This document shows, in pieces, positions 8,337 through 16,979 of a DNA stretch of 64,000 nucleotides. Positions within the stretch are counted from its first letter, which is position 1. Each line of letters opens with the position of its first letter. Position numbers and translations under genes: made by a program. The notes beneath the pieces are model-generated. The model worked only from the letters and a program-made list of their open reading frames with translations, was not told the origin of the DNA and ran no database searches. Origin of the DNA: CAYJAB01 sp964368305 (lineage in GTDB: Bacteria > Bacillota_I > Bacilli_A > Erysipelotrichales > Erysipelotrichaceae); assembly GCA_964368305.1 (NCBI GenBank), contig CAYJAB010000004.1:23707-87706 (forward strand), read 5' to 3'.

Positions 8337-9100
8337 TGGTACGATTAGATTTATATCTTGCAAAACAAGAAAATATTTCTCGTCAAAAAGTACAAGATTA
8401 TATTCAAGACGGATGTGTTTTTGTTAATAATAAAGTAATTAAAAAAAGCAGTTTTCAAGTGAAAGAGGAAGATGCTGTAGAGTTGTTGATTCCAGATATT
8501 CACTATGTAGCAAGATCTGGGTTTAAACTTCATGAGGCACTGTCAGCTTTTAATATTGACTTAAGTAATAGAATTATTATTGATATTGGATCAAGCACTG
8601 GAGGGTTTAGTGAATGTTGTCTAAATCATGGTGCTAAGAAAGTGTATGCGGTTGATGTTGGAACAGATCAGTTGCATCATTCATTACGTACTATTCCAAA
8701 TTTAGTTTCAATGGAAAACACCAATGCAAGAAATTTAAAAATAACAGATTTTAATGAAAAAATTGACTTTGTATGTATGGATGTTTCATTTATATCATGT
8801 AAATTTTTGATTCCTATTATTTCAATGCTTTTAGATGATACTGGAGAATGTGTTATTCTAATAAAACCACAATTTGAAGTAGGGAAAAAGTATATTGGTA
8901 AAAATGGAATTGTAAAAGATAAAAAAGCAAAAAGAGTTATTTTACAAGAAATTGTGGATGAAGCAATCATTCATAAATTAAACCCAATAGGATTAATAGA
9001 ATGTGCAACTGTTGGAAGAGATGGAAACCAAGAATATTTGTTGCATTTAAGTAAGACGAGTTTAAAAAGAATATTTGATTATAAAAAAATTGTAACTTAG
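8336..9100 (+). CDS. TlyA-family rRNA methyltransferase (YqxC-type)
   Basis: An S4 RNA-binding domain (about residues 1-60: RLDLYLAKQENISRQKVQDYIQ) is followed by an FtsJ-type SAM-dependent methyltransferase domain with IIDIGSSTGGFSECC near residue 80. TlyA proteins 2'-O-methylate 16S and/or 23S rRNA. The older name 'hemolysin A' is misleading for this group. Position between dxs and recN matches yqxC of Bacillus; the arginine repressor gene ahrC that normally stands between yqxC and recN is absent here. Translation is coupled to dxs by a TAATG overlap. Confidence 0.88.
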   Translation: MVRLDLYLAKQENISRQKVQDYIQDGCVFVNNKVIKKSSFQVKEEDAVELLIPDIHYVARSGFKLHEALSAFNIDLSNRIIIDIGSSTGGFSECCLNHGAKKVYAVDVGTDQLHHSLRTIPNLVSMENTNARNLKITDFNEKIDFVCMDVSFISCKFLIPIISMLLDDTGECVILIKPQFEVGKKYIGKNGIVKDKKAKRVILQEIVDEAIIHKLNPIGLIECATVGRDGNQEYLLHLSKTSLKRIFDYKKIVT

Positions 9101-9113
9101 AGAGGGGATTGTT

Positions 9114-10748
9114 ATGTTAAAACATTTATATATTCAAAACTACATCATAATTGAAAAATTAAATATTGATTTTGAAAGTGGAATGAGTGTTTTTACAGGA
9201 GAAACTGGAGCTGGAAAGTCTATCATCATCGATGCACTAGGACTTTTGTGTGGTGATAAAGGATCCCCTAAAATTATACAAACAGGCGCTGATAAAGCGT
9301 ATGTCGAGGCTGTGTTTGAAATTTCTAACCCTAAATCTTTAAAACGATTGCAAGAAGCTGAATTCGAAGATGAAAATGAATATATTTTTAGTCGTACATT
9401 CACATTAGATGGGAAAAGTACAACAAAAATTAATCATCGCACTGTAACATATAGTTTCATGAAGGAAGTATTAAGTTTTGAACTGGATATTCATTCTCAG
9501 CATGATACACAATACTTATTGAATAGTAAAAGTCATATATCATTGTTAGATGCTTTTATTAACAATGAGGTGTTATTTAATAAAATGAAAGCAGATTATA
9601 AAGTATACGCTGAATTAAATAAAAATTTTAGTGAAAAAAGTAATACCGATTTCAATGCTGAAGATGAAGAATATATTCGTTTTCAAATTGATGAAATCAC
9701 AGATGCTGATTTAAAAGAAAATGAGGATATTGAATTAGAAGAAAGACAAAAAGAACTTTCATTATTTACTAAAATTAATGAAACGATGACTCAGGTATTA
9801 GAAAATATGTCTGAGGTTGATGAAAAATACTACAGTTCAATAAAACAATTGGATAGTTTATCTTCTATTAATGAGTTAAATGATATTCATGTTAGTTTAA
9901 AAGAAAAATATTATGAAACACAAGATCTTGTATCTTCATTGCATAGATACACTGAAAATTTAGAATTTGATGAAGATCAGTACCATGCGATTCAAGAAAG
10001 ATTATTTTTAATTAGTAAACTAAAAAGAAAATATGGACATTCAATTGAAGCTATTTTATCAAAGAAAGACGAGCTTGTTCAAAGGCTTGAAATGATTGAA
10101 AACAGACAATTGTACCTAGAAAAAATGGAAAAAGAAGTTTTCATTGCAAAAGAAAATGCAATGAAAACAGCAAAAGAAATAAATCGTTTAAGAGAGAAAT
10201 ATTCTAAAGTTCTTGTAAAAGAAGTGAGTGATAACTTGACTGATTTAATGTTGCCACACGCTTTATTTTCAATTGAAATTAAAGATACTAATTTATCATC
10301 TTTTGGTTGCGATTCAGTTGAATTCTATATTTCAACAAACAAAGGTGAATCTCTTAAACCACTTGCAAGCACAGCGAGTGGTGGTGAATTATCTCGTTTT
10401 ATGCTTGGAATAAAAGTTGTATTTAGTTTATTGCAAGGTATTTCTACTATTATTTTTGATGAAGTTGATTCAGGTGTTTCTGGTGTTGTTGCTTCTGCAA
10501 TAGGTAAGAAAATGAAGCATTTAAGCACTTCACTGCAAGTATTATCGATCACACATATTGCGCAAGTAGCTGCATGCGCTGATAAACATTATTTTGTATA
10601 TAAAGATCAATCTAGTGACAAAACAATTACTAGTATTAAATTAATTGACTCTGATGATAGAATCAAGGAATTAGCAATGATTTCAAGTGGTAGTAATTCA
10701 GAAAGTGCACTGATTGCAGCTAAAGAACTATTTGATTCACATCAATAA
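9114..10748 (+). CDS. recN: DNA repair protein RecN
   Basis: An SMC-like ATPase that acts early in double-strand-break repair. The Walker A motif GETGAGKS is at residues 29-36. The ABC-type signature ASGGELSRFMLGIK and Walker B TIIFDEVDSG are near the C-terminus. A long coiled-coil middle (about 150-350) separates the two half-domains. Length (544) is normal. A GAGAGGGG ribosome site lies before the ATG. It is the last gene of the nusB run and is followed by a terminator. Confidence 0.94.
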   Translation: MLKHLYIQNYIIIEKLNIDFESGMSVFTGETGAGKSIIIDALGLLCGDKGSPKIIQTGADKAYVEAVFEISNPKSLKRLQEAEFEDENEYIFSRTFTLDGKSTTKINHRTVTYSFMKEVLSFELDIHSQHDTQYLLNSKSHISLLDAFINNEVLFNKMKADYKVYAELNKNFSEKSNTDFNAEDEEYIRFQIDEITDADLKENEDIELEERQKELSLFTKINETMTQVLENMSEVDEKYYSSIKQLDSLSSINELNDIHVSLKEKYYETQDLVSSLHRYTENLEFDEDQYHAIQERLFLISKLKRKYGHSIEAILSKKDELVQRLEMIENRQLYLEKMEKEVFIAKENAMKTAKEINRLREKYSKVLVKEVSDNLTDLMLPHALFSIEIKDTNLSSFGCDSVEFYISTNKGESLKPLASTASGGELSRFMLGIKVVFSLLQGISTIIFDEVDSGVSGVVASAIGKKMKHLSTSLQVLSITHIAQVAACADKHYFVYKDQSSDKTITSIKLIDSDDRIKELAMISSGSNSESALIAAKELFDSHQ

Positions 10749-10763
10749 ATTTAAAAGAAACAT

Positions 10764-10806
10764 AAAAAAACAAGAATTTATATAAATTAAATCCTTGTTT
10801 TTTTTA
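10764..10806 (+). terminator. Terminator after recN
   Basis: AAAAAAACAAG and CTTGTTTTTTT arms surround a 19-base AT-rich loop and end in a T-run. The stem is A/T-heavy but long. Confidence 0.65.
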
Positions 10807-10899
10807 TTTAATTTATATGAAAATAACACATTAATCATTCAAATCATTAGATATATTAACATAAACATTGTATACTGTAACTAATTATGGAGGATACAT

Positions 10900-11655
10900 A
10901 TGAAAACAGCGATTGTTTATTTTAGTGGAACAGGTAACAGCTATAACGTAGCGTTAAGTTTATCAAGCAAAATTGAGTCGGATTTGTATTATTTACCCAA
11001 TACGCATATTAATAAACTAGAAGCATATGATCGTATTATTTTAATATCATCTATGTACAGTTTTGGTGTACCTTTATTTGTGGAAGAATATATAAAGAAA
11101 ATGGCAATTTTAGATACAAGACAACATTATATAGTTTTAACTTATGCAGGTTTTTCTGCAAATGCAAAAGAGCATTTGCAAAATTTATATTTGTCATATG
11201 GAATTGATATTTATAATATTTTTGAAATAAGAATGCCTTTAAACTTTACGATTGCGTTTACAATGCCTGAGTTTATGGTCAATATGATTTTAAAACAATC
11301 GACAAGTAAAATTGATAAGATTGCATCTGCTATTTTAATGAGTAAAAAAAGAAAATTTAAAGCAAATATATTTAAAAATTTAGATATCGTTCACAATAAT
11401 AATGACGCCAAATTAAAACTTATGGCAAAAAATTACATAGTTTTGGATACATGTACTGGATGTCAGCTTTGTAAAAATATTTGTCCTACAAAAAATATAG
11501 AGATTTATGACAATAAACCTGTATTTAATGATCATTGCTGTGCCTGTCTTGCATGTTTTCAAAGATGTCCTGTAAAGGCAATTAATTATGGTGAAAAAAC
11601 AATTGGTAAAAAAAGATATATTAATCCAAATGTTGATTTAAATAATATGAAATAA
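10900..11655 (+). CDS. EFR1 family ferredoxin (flavodoxin plus two [4Fe-4S] motifs)
   Basis: A redox protein that fuses an N-terminal flavodoxin-like domain (phosphate loop SGTGNS, residues 9-14) to a C-terminal bacterial ferredoxin. The ferredoxin cysteines are CTGCQLCKNICP (185-196) and CxxCxxxC from Cys213 to Cys223, enough for two [4Fe-4S] clusters. This architecture is the EFR1 family. Partner enzymes are unknown and no obvious redox gene is adjacent. It has its own GGAGG site and a TATACT -10-like hexamer (10871-10876), and stands between the recN terminator and the dinB promoter, so it is probably monocistronic. Confidence 0.85.
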   Translation: MKTAIVYFSGTGNSYNVALSLSSKIESDLYYLPNTHINKLEAYDRIILISSMYSFGVPLFVEEYIKKMAILDTRQHYIVLTYAGFSANAKEHLQNLYLSYGIDIYNIFEIRMPLNFTIAFTMPEFMVNMILKQSTSKIDKIASAILMSKKRKFKANIFKNLDIVHNNNDAKLKLMAKNYIVLDTCTGCQLCKNICPTKNIEIYDNKPVFNDHCCACLACFQRCPVKAINYGEKTIGKKRYINPNVDLNNMK

Positions 11656-11687
11656 GAGGGGAATATCCTTTTTAAAATCTATTATTT

Positions 11688-11696
11688 TGGTATAAT
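11688..11696 (+). promoter_or_regulatory. Extended -10 promoter of dinB-xerD-deoB
   Basis: TGGTATAAT (TG-n-TATAAT) ends 15 bases before the dinB ATG. No clear -35. The AGGTGAT ribosome site would lie almost at the 5' end of the transcript. Confidence 0.5.
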
Positions 11697-11711
11697 ATAG
11701 TAGGTGATTAA

Positions 11712-12890
11712 ATGAAGAGTAAAGTAATATTTCATATAGATTTAAATGCATTTTTCGCTACAGCAGAAATCATAAAAAACCCGAAACTTGCTGGTCTTCC
11801 TCTTGTTGTAGGTGGAAATTCAAGAAGATCAGTCGTTTCTACTGCCACATATGAGGCAAGGGCTTTTGGGATACATAGTGGGATGCCTGTTGCACATGCC
11901 CAAAAACTTTGTAAGAATTTAATTGTGTTAGAAGGTAACTTTCCATTATACAGATCGTTATCAGAAAAATTTATTAATTATCTAAAAACATATACTTCTT
12001 TGATTGAACAAGCGAGTATTGATGAATGCTATGTGGATATGACTGATGTCATTGAACATTATGAAAAGCCACTTGATCTTGCTGTACAAATTCAAAAAGA
12101 TTTATTTGAACTTTATGAATTAAAGTGTAGCATCGGTGTTTCATATAACAGATTTTTAGCAAAAATGGCAAGTGATATGAGAAAACCTATGGGAATCACA
12201 GTTTTAAGAAAAGCTGAAATACCAGTTAAATTATGGCCATTGAGCATTGCGGATATGTATGGAATTGGTAAGAAAACAGCACCCGCACTCATTAGAGCAA
12301 AAATAAAAACAATAGGGGATTTAGCTAAGGAAACAAATGTAGAAGCAGCTAGAGTTATTTTAGGTAAAAATTATATTAATTACTATAATAGAGCAAATGG
12401 GATGTCAGATGATAAAATATTCGTATATAATGAAGATGACTTAGCAAAGTCTATTTCACACTCAACTACACTCATAGACGACATTGTTGAATATGATGAA
12501 GTAAAAGAAGTACTTGGACAATTAGCTAATCAAGTCTTTAAAAAATTAAATAAACAAAATATGAGTTTTAATCAAATTTCTATCACAATTAAATATCATG
12601 ATTTTAAATCAATTGTACGTTCACGTAAATTATCGGAAAGGCAAAATGCTTTGGCGGTATTATATGAGGAGATTATGTCTTTATATGATGAAAATGAGTC
12701 AGATGTACCTATTCGACTTCTTGGTATTAGTGTTGGAGGTTTAAAACATAAATCTAATTCAATTAAACAGTTTAGTTTGTTTGATACGAGTGAAACATCA
12801 AATGAAGTGAATGAGCTTCTCAATACAATTAATAAAAAATATCAATCCAAGAAAGTGATAATTGCAAAAGATATCATAAATAAAAAGTAG
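11712..12890 (+). CDS. dinB: DNA polymerase IV (Y-family)
   Basis: Error-prone translesion polymerase. Catalytic acidic residues are Asp10 (FHIDLNAFFA) and Asp104-Glu105 (SIDECYVDM). The thumb with helix-hairpin-helix (MYGIGKKTAPALIRAKI) and the little-finger domain follow. QFSLF close to the C-terminus fits the QLxLF-type motif that binds the beta clamp. Length (392) is normal. The AGGTGAT ribosome site and ATG are clear. There is no obvious LexA-type palindrome in the short upstream gap. xerD starts nine bases after its stop. Confidence 0.93.
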   Translation: MKSKVIFHIDLNAFFATAEIIKNPKLAGLPLVVGGNSRRSVVSTATYEARAFGIHSGMPVAHAQKLCKNLIVLEGNFPLYRSLSEKFINYLKTYTSLIEQASIDECYVDMTDVIEHYEKPLDLAVQIQKDLFELYELKCSIGVSYNRFLAKMASDMRKPMGITVLRKAEIPVKLWPLSIADMYGIGKKTAPALIRAKIKTIGDLAKETNVEAARVILGKNYINYYNRANGMSDDKIFVYNEDDLAKSISHSTTLIDDIVEYDEVKEVLGQLANQVFKKLNKQNMSFNQISITIKYHDFKSIVRSRKLSERQNALAVLYEEIMSLYDENESDVPIRLLGISVGGLKHKSNSIKQFSLFDTSETSNEVNELLNTINKKYQSKKVIIAKDIINKK

Positions 12891-12898
12891 GTGATTAG

Positions 12899-13798
12899 AT
12901 GAAAATTAATGAAGCAATTGATGATTTTTTAAGAGAATTAACTGTTAATCAGCAAAAACCTATTAATACTATTAATAGTTATAAAAATGATTTAATAAAA
13001 TATGAAGCATATTTATCAAGTATTCATATTGTGAATATGGAAGATATTAAACAAACAGATATTTTAGATTTTTTATATCAACAGTCTAAACTATATAAAA
13101 ACACTACACTAAATCATATTGCAAGTAGTATAAGAAGTTTTCATAAATCGATAGCACTAAATCATCCAAATCTTTCTATCGCAACAAACAAAGTAAAAGT
13201 TGCTAGTAAAGAAAAGACATTGCCTTTATATTATCAAGATCATGATTTGGTTAAATTCTTTGATTACTTTGATACTTCTGATATAGACTTATACCATAAA
13301 GCAATATTTGAGTTGATATTTGCCTGTGGTCTAAGAGTGAGTGAAGTTGTTAACTTAACATTTAATCAAGTCCATACAGATGCATTAATTATTAGAATCA
13401 CTGGAAAAGGAAATAAAGAAAGAATCATTCCGATTGCAGACTACTCATTAAAAATTTTAATGAAATACATTAATGAAGTACGCCCTAATTGGGAGAAAAA
13501 GGTAAGTCATTATATATTTATAAATAAGTTTTCTAAAAGAGTAAATCGTCAATATATATGGAAGGTTTTAAAACAAATAAATTCTGAATTAGATTTAAAT
13601 ATTGATTTAACTGTTCATTCATTAAGACATAGTTTTGCGACTAGTCTATTAGAAAATGGTGCTGATTTGAGAAGTGTTCAAGAATTATTAGGACACAGTA
13701 ACATCTCAACAACTCAGATATACACACATGTACAAAATAAGCATTTAAAAGATGCTTATAATCGCTACCATCCACGTAGCATGAAAGGAAACAAATGA
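12899..13798 (+). CDS. xerD: Site-specific tyrosine recombinase XerD
   Basis: Tyrosine recombinase of the XerC/XerD family. The N-terminal SAM-like DNA-binding domain spans about residues 1-90. The catalytic set is complete: Arg146 (CGLRVSEV), Lys170 (GKGNKE), His240 and Arg243 (HSLRHSFAT), His266 (GHSNI) and nucleophile Tyr275 (QIYTHV). Position directly before deoB matches xerD (ripX)-drm of Bacillus, which favours XerD over XerC or a phage integrase. It lies 1.2 kb from the predicted dif site, its expected substrate in chromosome dimer resolution. Its ATGA overlaps the deoB start. Confidence 0.9.
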   Translation: MKINEAIDDFLRELTVNQQKPINTINSYKNDLIKYEAYLSSIHIVNMEDIKQTDILDFLYQQSKLYKNTTLNHIASSIRSFHKSIALNHPNLSIATNKVKVASKEKTLPLYYQDHDLVKFFDYFDTSDIDLYHKAIFELIFACGLRVSEVVNLTFNQVHTDALIIRITGKGNKERIIPIADYSLKILMKYINEVRPNWEKKVSHYIFINKFSKRVNRQYIWKVLKQINSELDLNIDLTVHSLRHSFATSLLENGADLRSVQELLGHSNISTTQIYTHVQNKHLKDAYNRYHPRSMKGNK

Positions 13799-14976
13799 AA
13801 TATAAAAGAATTATTACCGTAGTTATTGACTCATTAGGAGTTGGAGCATTAGATGATGCACAAAAATACAACGACCTTGGAAGTGATACACTTGGAAACC
13901 TTGCAAAAGCAGTAGGTGGGATTAAAGTTGATACACTTGAGTCGTTAGGTTTAGGTAATTTACATCCTACAGAAGGCGTTAAATCAATTGAAAGCCCTAA
14001 AGGATACTTTACTAAGATGAGAGAATTAAGTGTTGGTAAGGATACTATGACAGGACATTGGGAGATGATGGGTCTTAATATTAGCTCACCATTTCAAACA
14101 TTCACAGACACTGGGTTTCCTCAAGAATTAATGGATGAATTAGAAGAAAAAACAGAACATAAATGGATTGGTAACTATTCAGCAAGTGGAACAGAAATAC
14201 TGGATGAACTTGGTGAACAACATATGAAAACAGGGGAGATGATTGTTTACACATCAGCTGATTCTGTATTACAAATTGCATGTCATGAAGAAACATTTGG
14301 GCTTGACGAATTATATCGTTGTTGTGAAATCGCAAGAGAAATTACAATGGTAGATAAATGGAAAGTTGGAAGAATCATCGCACGTCCATTTATTGGAGAT
14401 AAAAAGGGAGAGTTTAAACGTACCTCAAACCGCCATGATTATGCACTAAAACCATTTGGTAAAACAGTCTTAGATGAATTGAAAGAAAATAATTATGATG
14501 TAATCAGTGTTGGTAAAATTAATGATATATTTGATACAGAAGGGATTACAGAATCTCATAAGTCAAAATCTAGTGATGAAGGAATGCTTCAAACAATAGA
14601 ACTTTTAAATCAAGATTTTACAGGTTTATTGTTTACAAATTTAGTTGATTTTGATGCACTTTGGGGGCATAGACGAAATCCAAAAGGGTATGCACAAGAA
14701 TTAGAAAATTTTGATAAACATTTAAAAACACTAATTAAAAAAATGGATGATTCTGATTTGCTAATTCTTACTGCAGATCATGGAAATGACCCAACACATC
14801 ATGGCTCAGACCATACAAGAGAAATGGTTCCATTTATCTTATATTCACCATCATTTAATGGTGCAGGTTTATTACCTGTATCTGAAACATTTGCTGATAT
14901 TGGAGCAACAATCTCTGAAAACTTTGACTTACCATTACCTAAGTATGGAAAATCAGTCTTATCTTATTTAAAATAA
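13795..14976 (+). CDS. deoB: Phosphopentomutase
   Basis: Interconverts (deoxy)ribose-1-phosphate and -5-phosphate in nucleoside catabolism. It is a member of the alkaline-phosphatase superfamily with two Mn2+ sites. Metal ligands are visible in TVVIDSLGVG (Asp12) and in TADHGNDPTHHGSDHTRE near the C-terminus. The phosphoacceptor Thr lies in GKDTMTGHWEMMG. Length (393) is normal. It is the last rightward gene before the strand switch; no terminator with a T-run separates it from the dif site 10 bases downstream. Confidence 0.94.
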   Translation: MKYKRIITVVIDSLGVGALDDAQKYNDLGSDTLGNLAKAVGGIKVDTLESLGLGNLHPTEGVKSIESPKGYFTKMRELSVGKDTMTGHWEMMGLNISSPFQTFTDTGFPQELMDELEEKTEHKWIGNYSASGTEILDELGEQHMKTGEMIVYTSADSVLQIACHEETFGLDELYRCCEIAREITMVDKWKVGRIIARPFIGDKKGEFKRTSNRHDYALKPFGKTVLDELKENNYDVISVGKINDIFDTEGITESHKSKSSDEGMLQTIELLNQDFTGLLFTNLVDFDALWGHRRNPKGYAQELENFDKHLKTLIKKMDDSDLLILTADHGNDPTHHGSDHTREMVPFILYSPSFNGAGLLPVSETFADIGATISENFDLPLPKYGKSVLSYLK

Positions 14977-14986
14977 CAATATATAA

Positions 14987-15014
14987 AAATTACATAATAT
15001 ACATTATGCGAAGT
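14987..15014 (-). other. dif: Predicted dif site (XerC/XerD chromosome dimer resolution site)
   Basis: A 28-bp sequence read on the minus strand starts ACTTCGCATAATG and ends TATATTATGTAATTT. From memory of the published sites, 22 of 28 positions match E. coli dif, including an unbroken 19-base core CGCATAATGTATATTATGT, and 22 of 28 match B. subtilis dif (ACTTC start and TATATTATGTAA arm). The layout is two inward-facing 11-bp arms with a 6-bp centre. It sits in the 41-bp gap between convergent genes, exactly where coding direction flips, and 1.2 kb from xerD. Not confirmed by alignment software. Confidence 0.88.
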
Positions 15015-15017
15015 TGA

Positions 15018-16502
15018 TTATTTTTCTAATCTTTGTGCATAATATGGATAATTATTATCTATTTCATATGTTAAGTCGTTTATTTTATCTTTCCAAACCA
15101 GTGGAACGTCTTCTTGATAAAATAAATGACTTTTTTGTATGAACCTTGTATTTAGTGATCTTACTTGTTTTTCCTTTATAAATATATTAATACACTTATA
15201 GGCTACAGCTGCTTTAGAATCTTTTACTTGATAGCACACTTGTTGTGTTTCAACTATGCTTGTATCAACTGTATTTAATACATCTAGTTTATATGTAATA
15301 TCACCATCTTCATAATCTGTTGCACTCACATTTTTTAATGGATCAAACGATTGATATTGTAGTAATGTTTTATCATATGCTGTAATAGATGGAGGTTCAT
15401 TTGTATCATATATCGTTACATACATTTCTTTAGTATCTTTTAATCCACCGCTATCCACTACTTCGTATGTCAAAGTATAATTTCCAATTTTATTAAAATC
15501 AACACTTCCTTTTATTAATACTATTTTATGTGTGATATCTAAGTCTTGCGCATCAAATGCACTTACATAATTTTTAAACTCTATTTCTGTACCCCTTTTT
15601 ATTCTTGGATTCTCTTTTATTGTTATAACTGGCGGTGTATTAATATTTTCTGTTTTTACATGGAGTGATGTACCACTATAGTCCACAAATGTGCTTGCAA
15701 TCCACATAGGATAGATATCATTTCCCTCTTTTACCCTTCTTCTTTGGTTTTCACAATAGGATAAAGAACCCTTAACTTGATAATAATGGACATCATTTAC
15801 TCTTTGTTTAGCAAAAATAGTGTTATATGTCGTATTTACGGCAAAGTATAGCCTGTTTTTGAAGCTATTTGAGCACCAATTGCCATGATATATATAATTA
15901 GAGTACTTAGCAGGTGTACTTCGCGCTAAAACAGTTGTATGGTTTACTATAATTGATGTGTCATCTAGTCTAGATGAGATTGAGTATCTTATGTTTTTAG
16001 ATGTGTCTACAACATCTTGCTGCATTGGAAAATAAATGACTGTTTTAAATGATTTATTTGTCGTCTTTGCATTTACGATTAAATATACAGTATAATCTGC
16101 ATTCTCCTGAAAACTTGATAATGGAACAACTGCTTTAAACCCAACATTCTGGTAGTCATAATAACACTGATTTCCATACATATAGTATTGATTGTTTGCG
16201 CATCGTCTTGTCCCAGCAAACTTTACAAGTTCAGTTTGTGTACTATAACGTGAACTTGCATCAACAATGAAAGAATGATTTTTGCTTCTAAACTCAACCT
16301 GATAAGAGTGTGTTGTATCATTTAAGAAATGCTGAAGAATATTCACAAATCCCCAGCCCTCAATTGTTAATTGTTCATTTTTAATATCTACATGAAGCAC
16401 TTCATAAGGGAGTCTTTCTTTATCGACAATATCAACAGCTTTCACATGTGTGATAAAACCACTCATATATACAATAAAAATAATAAAAATGATTTTTCTC
16501 AT
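15018..16502 (-). CDS. Secreted protein with two DUF5011-like Ig-fold domains
   Basis: Not recognised as a named family overall. Residues 1-22 form a signal peptide (MRKIIFIIFIVYMSGF..., ending VKA). Residues 23-280 show no motif I know, but are rich in Tyr and carry several scattered cysteines. About 288-365 and 366-445 look like tandem Ig-like DUF5011-type domains (pattern GTEIEFKN...DAQDLDIT...GNYTLTYEVVDSGG). A 49-residue tail follows, with no LPXTG or membrane anchor. The start at 16502 has AAAAGGAGA six bases upstream and overlaps the upstream stop as ATGA; a longer frame from 16532 is unlikely. It ends 3 bp from dif. Confidence 0.75.
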   Translation of the reverse strand: MRKIIFIIFIVYMSGFITHVKAVDIVDKERLPYEVLHVDIKNEQLTIEGWGFVNILQHFLNDTTHSYQVEFRSKNHSFIVDASSRYSTQTELVKFAGTRRCANNQYYMYGNQCYYDYQNVGFKAVVPLSSFQENADYTVYLIVNAKTTNKSFKTVIYFPMQQDVVDTSKNIRYSISSRLDDTSIIVNHTTVLARSTPAKYSNYIYHGNWCSNSFKNRLYFAVNTTYNTIFAKQRVNDVHYYQVKGSLSYCENQRRRVKEGNDIYPMWIASTFVDYSGTSLHVKTENINTPPVITIKENPRIKRGTEIEFKNYVSAFDAQDLDITHKIVLIKGSVDFNKIGNYTLTYEVVDSGGLKDTKEMYVTIYDTNEPPSITAYDKTLLQYQSFDPLKNVSATDYEDGDITYKLDVLNTVDTSIVETQQVCYQVKDSKAAVAYKCINIFIKEKQVRSLNTRFIQKSHLFYQEDVPLVWKDKINDLTYEIDNNYPYYAQRLEK

Positions 16503-16873
16503 ACCGTTCTCCTTTTGTAGTAAATAACACATATAACTAGAAAAACAATAATAAATAAAAGTAAAAAACTAATCTGATTTTGATTTGAATTTTCCGTAAA
16601 TTGCTCAATTGATTCACTTGATTGTACAGTACAATCTTCTTTCCAATGGATAGATAATGTTTCAATGAGATTATCATTTGAATCATACACATTAAACTCT
16701 TTAAAATCAGGGTTTAACCCCAAAACCATTCCACTTTCACTTTGAAATAAATAAGGATTATTTGATTCAATATACTCTCCTGTATCTAAATGTATATAAA
16801 CTTTATCTCTATTACAGGGAGGAAACTCAAATATATCAACTTGTTCATTATTTTCATTTATAAAATATGCCAT
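16499..16873 (-). CDS. Small protein with a single C-terminal membrane segment, unknown function
   Basis: Not recognised. The 124 residues comprise a polar, acidic N-terminal part without a signal peptide (residues 1-100), one hydrophobic helix (about 101-119), and a short basic tail ending KRRTV. This suggests a tail-type membrane anchor. The ATG at 16873 has GAGGTGG five bases upstream; a GTG at 16882 is part of that ribosome site and is rejected. The ATGA overlap with the next gene indicates that the two proteins are made together, so it may be a membrane partner of the secreted Ig-domain protein. Confidence 0.65.
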   Translation of the reverse strand: MAYFINENNEQVDIFEFPPCNRDKVYIHLDTGEYIESNNPYLFQSESGMVLGLNPDFKEFNVYDSNDNLIETLSIHWKEDCTVQSSESIEQFTENSNQNQISFLLLFIIVFLVICVIYYKRRTV

Positions 16874-16923
16874 TTTTACCACCTCATTATTAAATACAGT
16901 ACATCAAATCACAATTCCTAAAT

Positions 16924-16959
16924 AAAAAACTGATATCTCATTTGAAATATCAGTTTTTT
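16924..16959 (-). terminator. Bidirectional terminator after the YugP-like gene
   Basis: AAAAACTGATAT and ATATCAGTTTTT arms enclose a 10-base loop, with A- and T-runs on both sides. It lies 20 bases past the stop of the zinc-protease gene. Confidence 0.75.
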
Positions 16960-16979
16960 TCTATTCAATATTTATTTAA

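Noticed and set aside
12899..13798. Phage or integrative-element integrase
   Set aside because: Size, full catalytic set and the xerD-deoB gene order point to the housekeeping recombinase; no mobile-element genes are near.
14993..15008. CATAAT-ATAC-ATTATG hairpin read as a terminator of deoB
   Set aside because: No T-run follows; the inverted repeat is explained by the two recombinase arms of the dif site.
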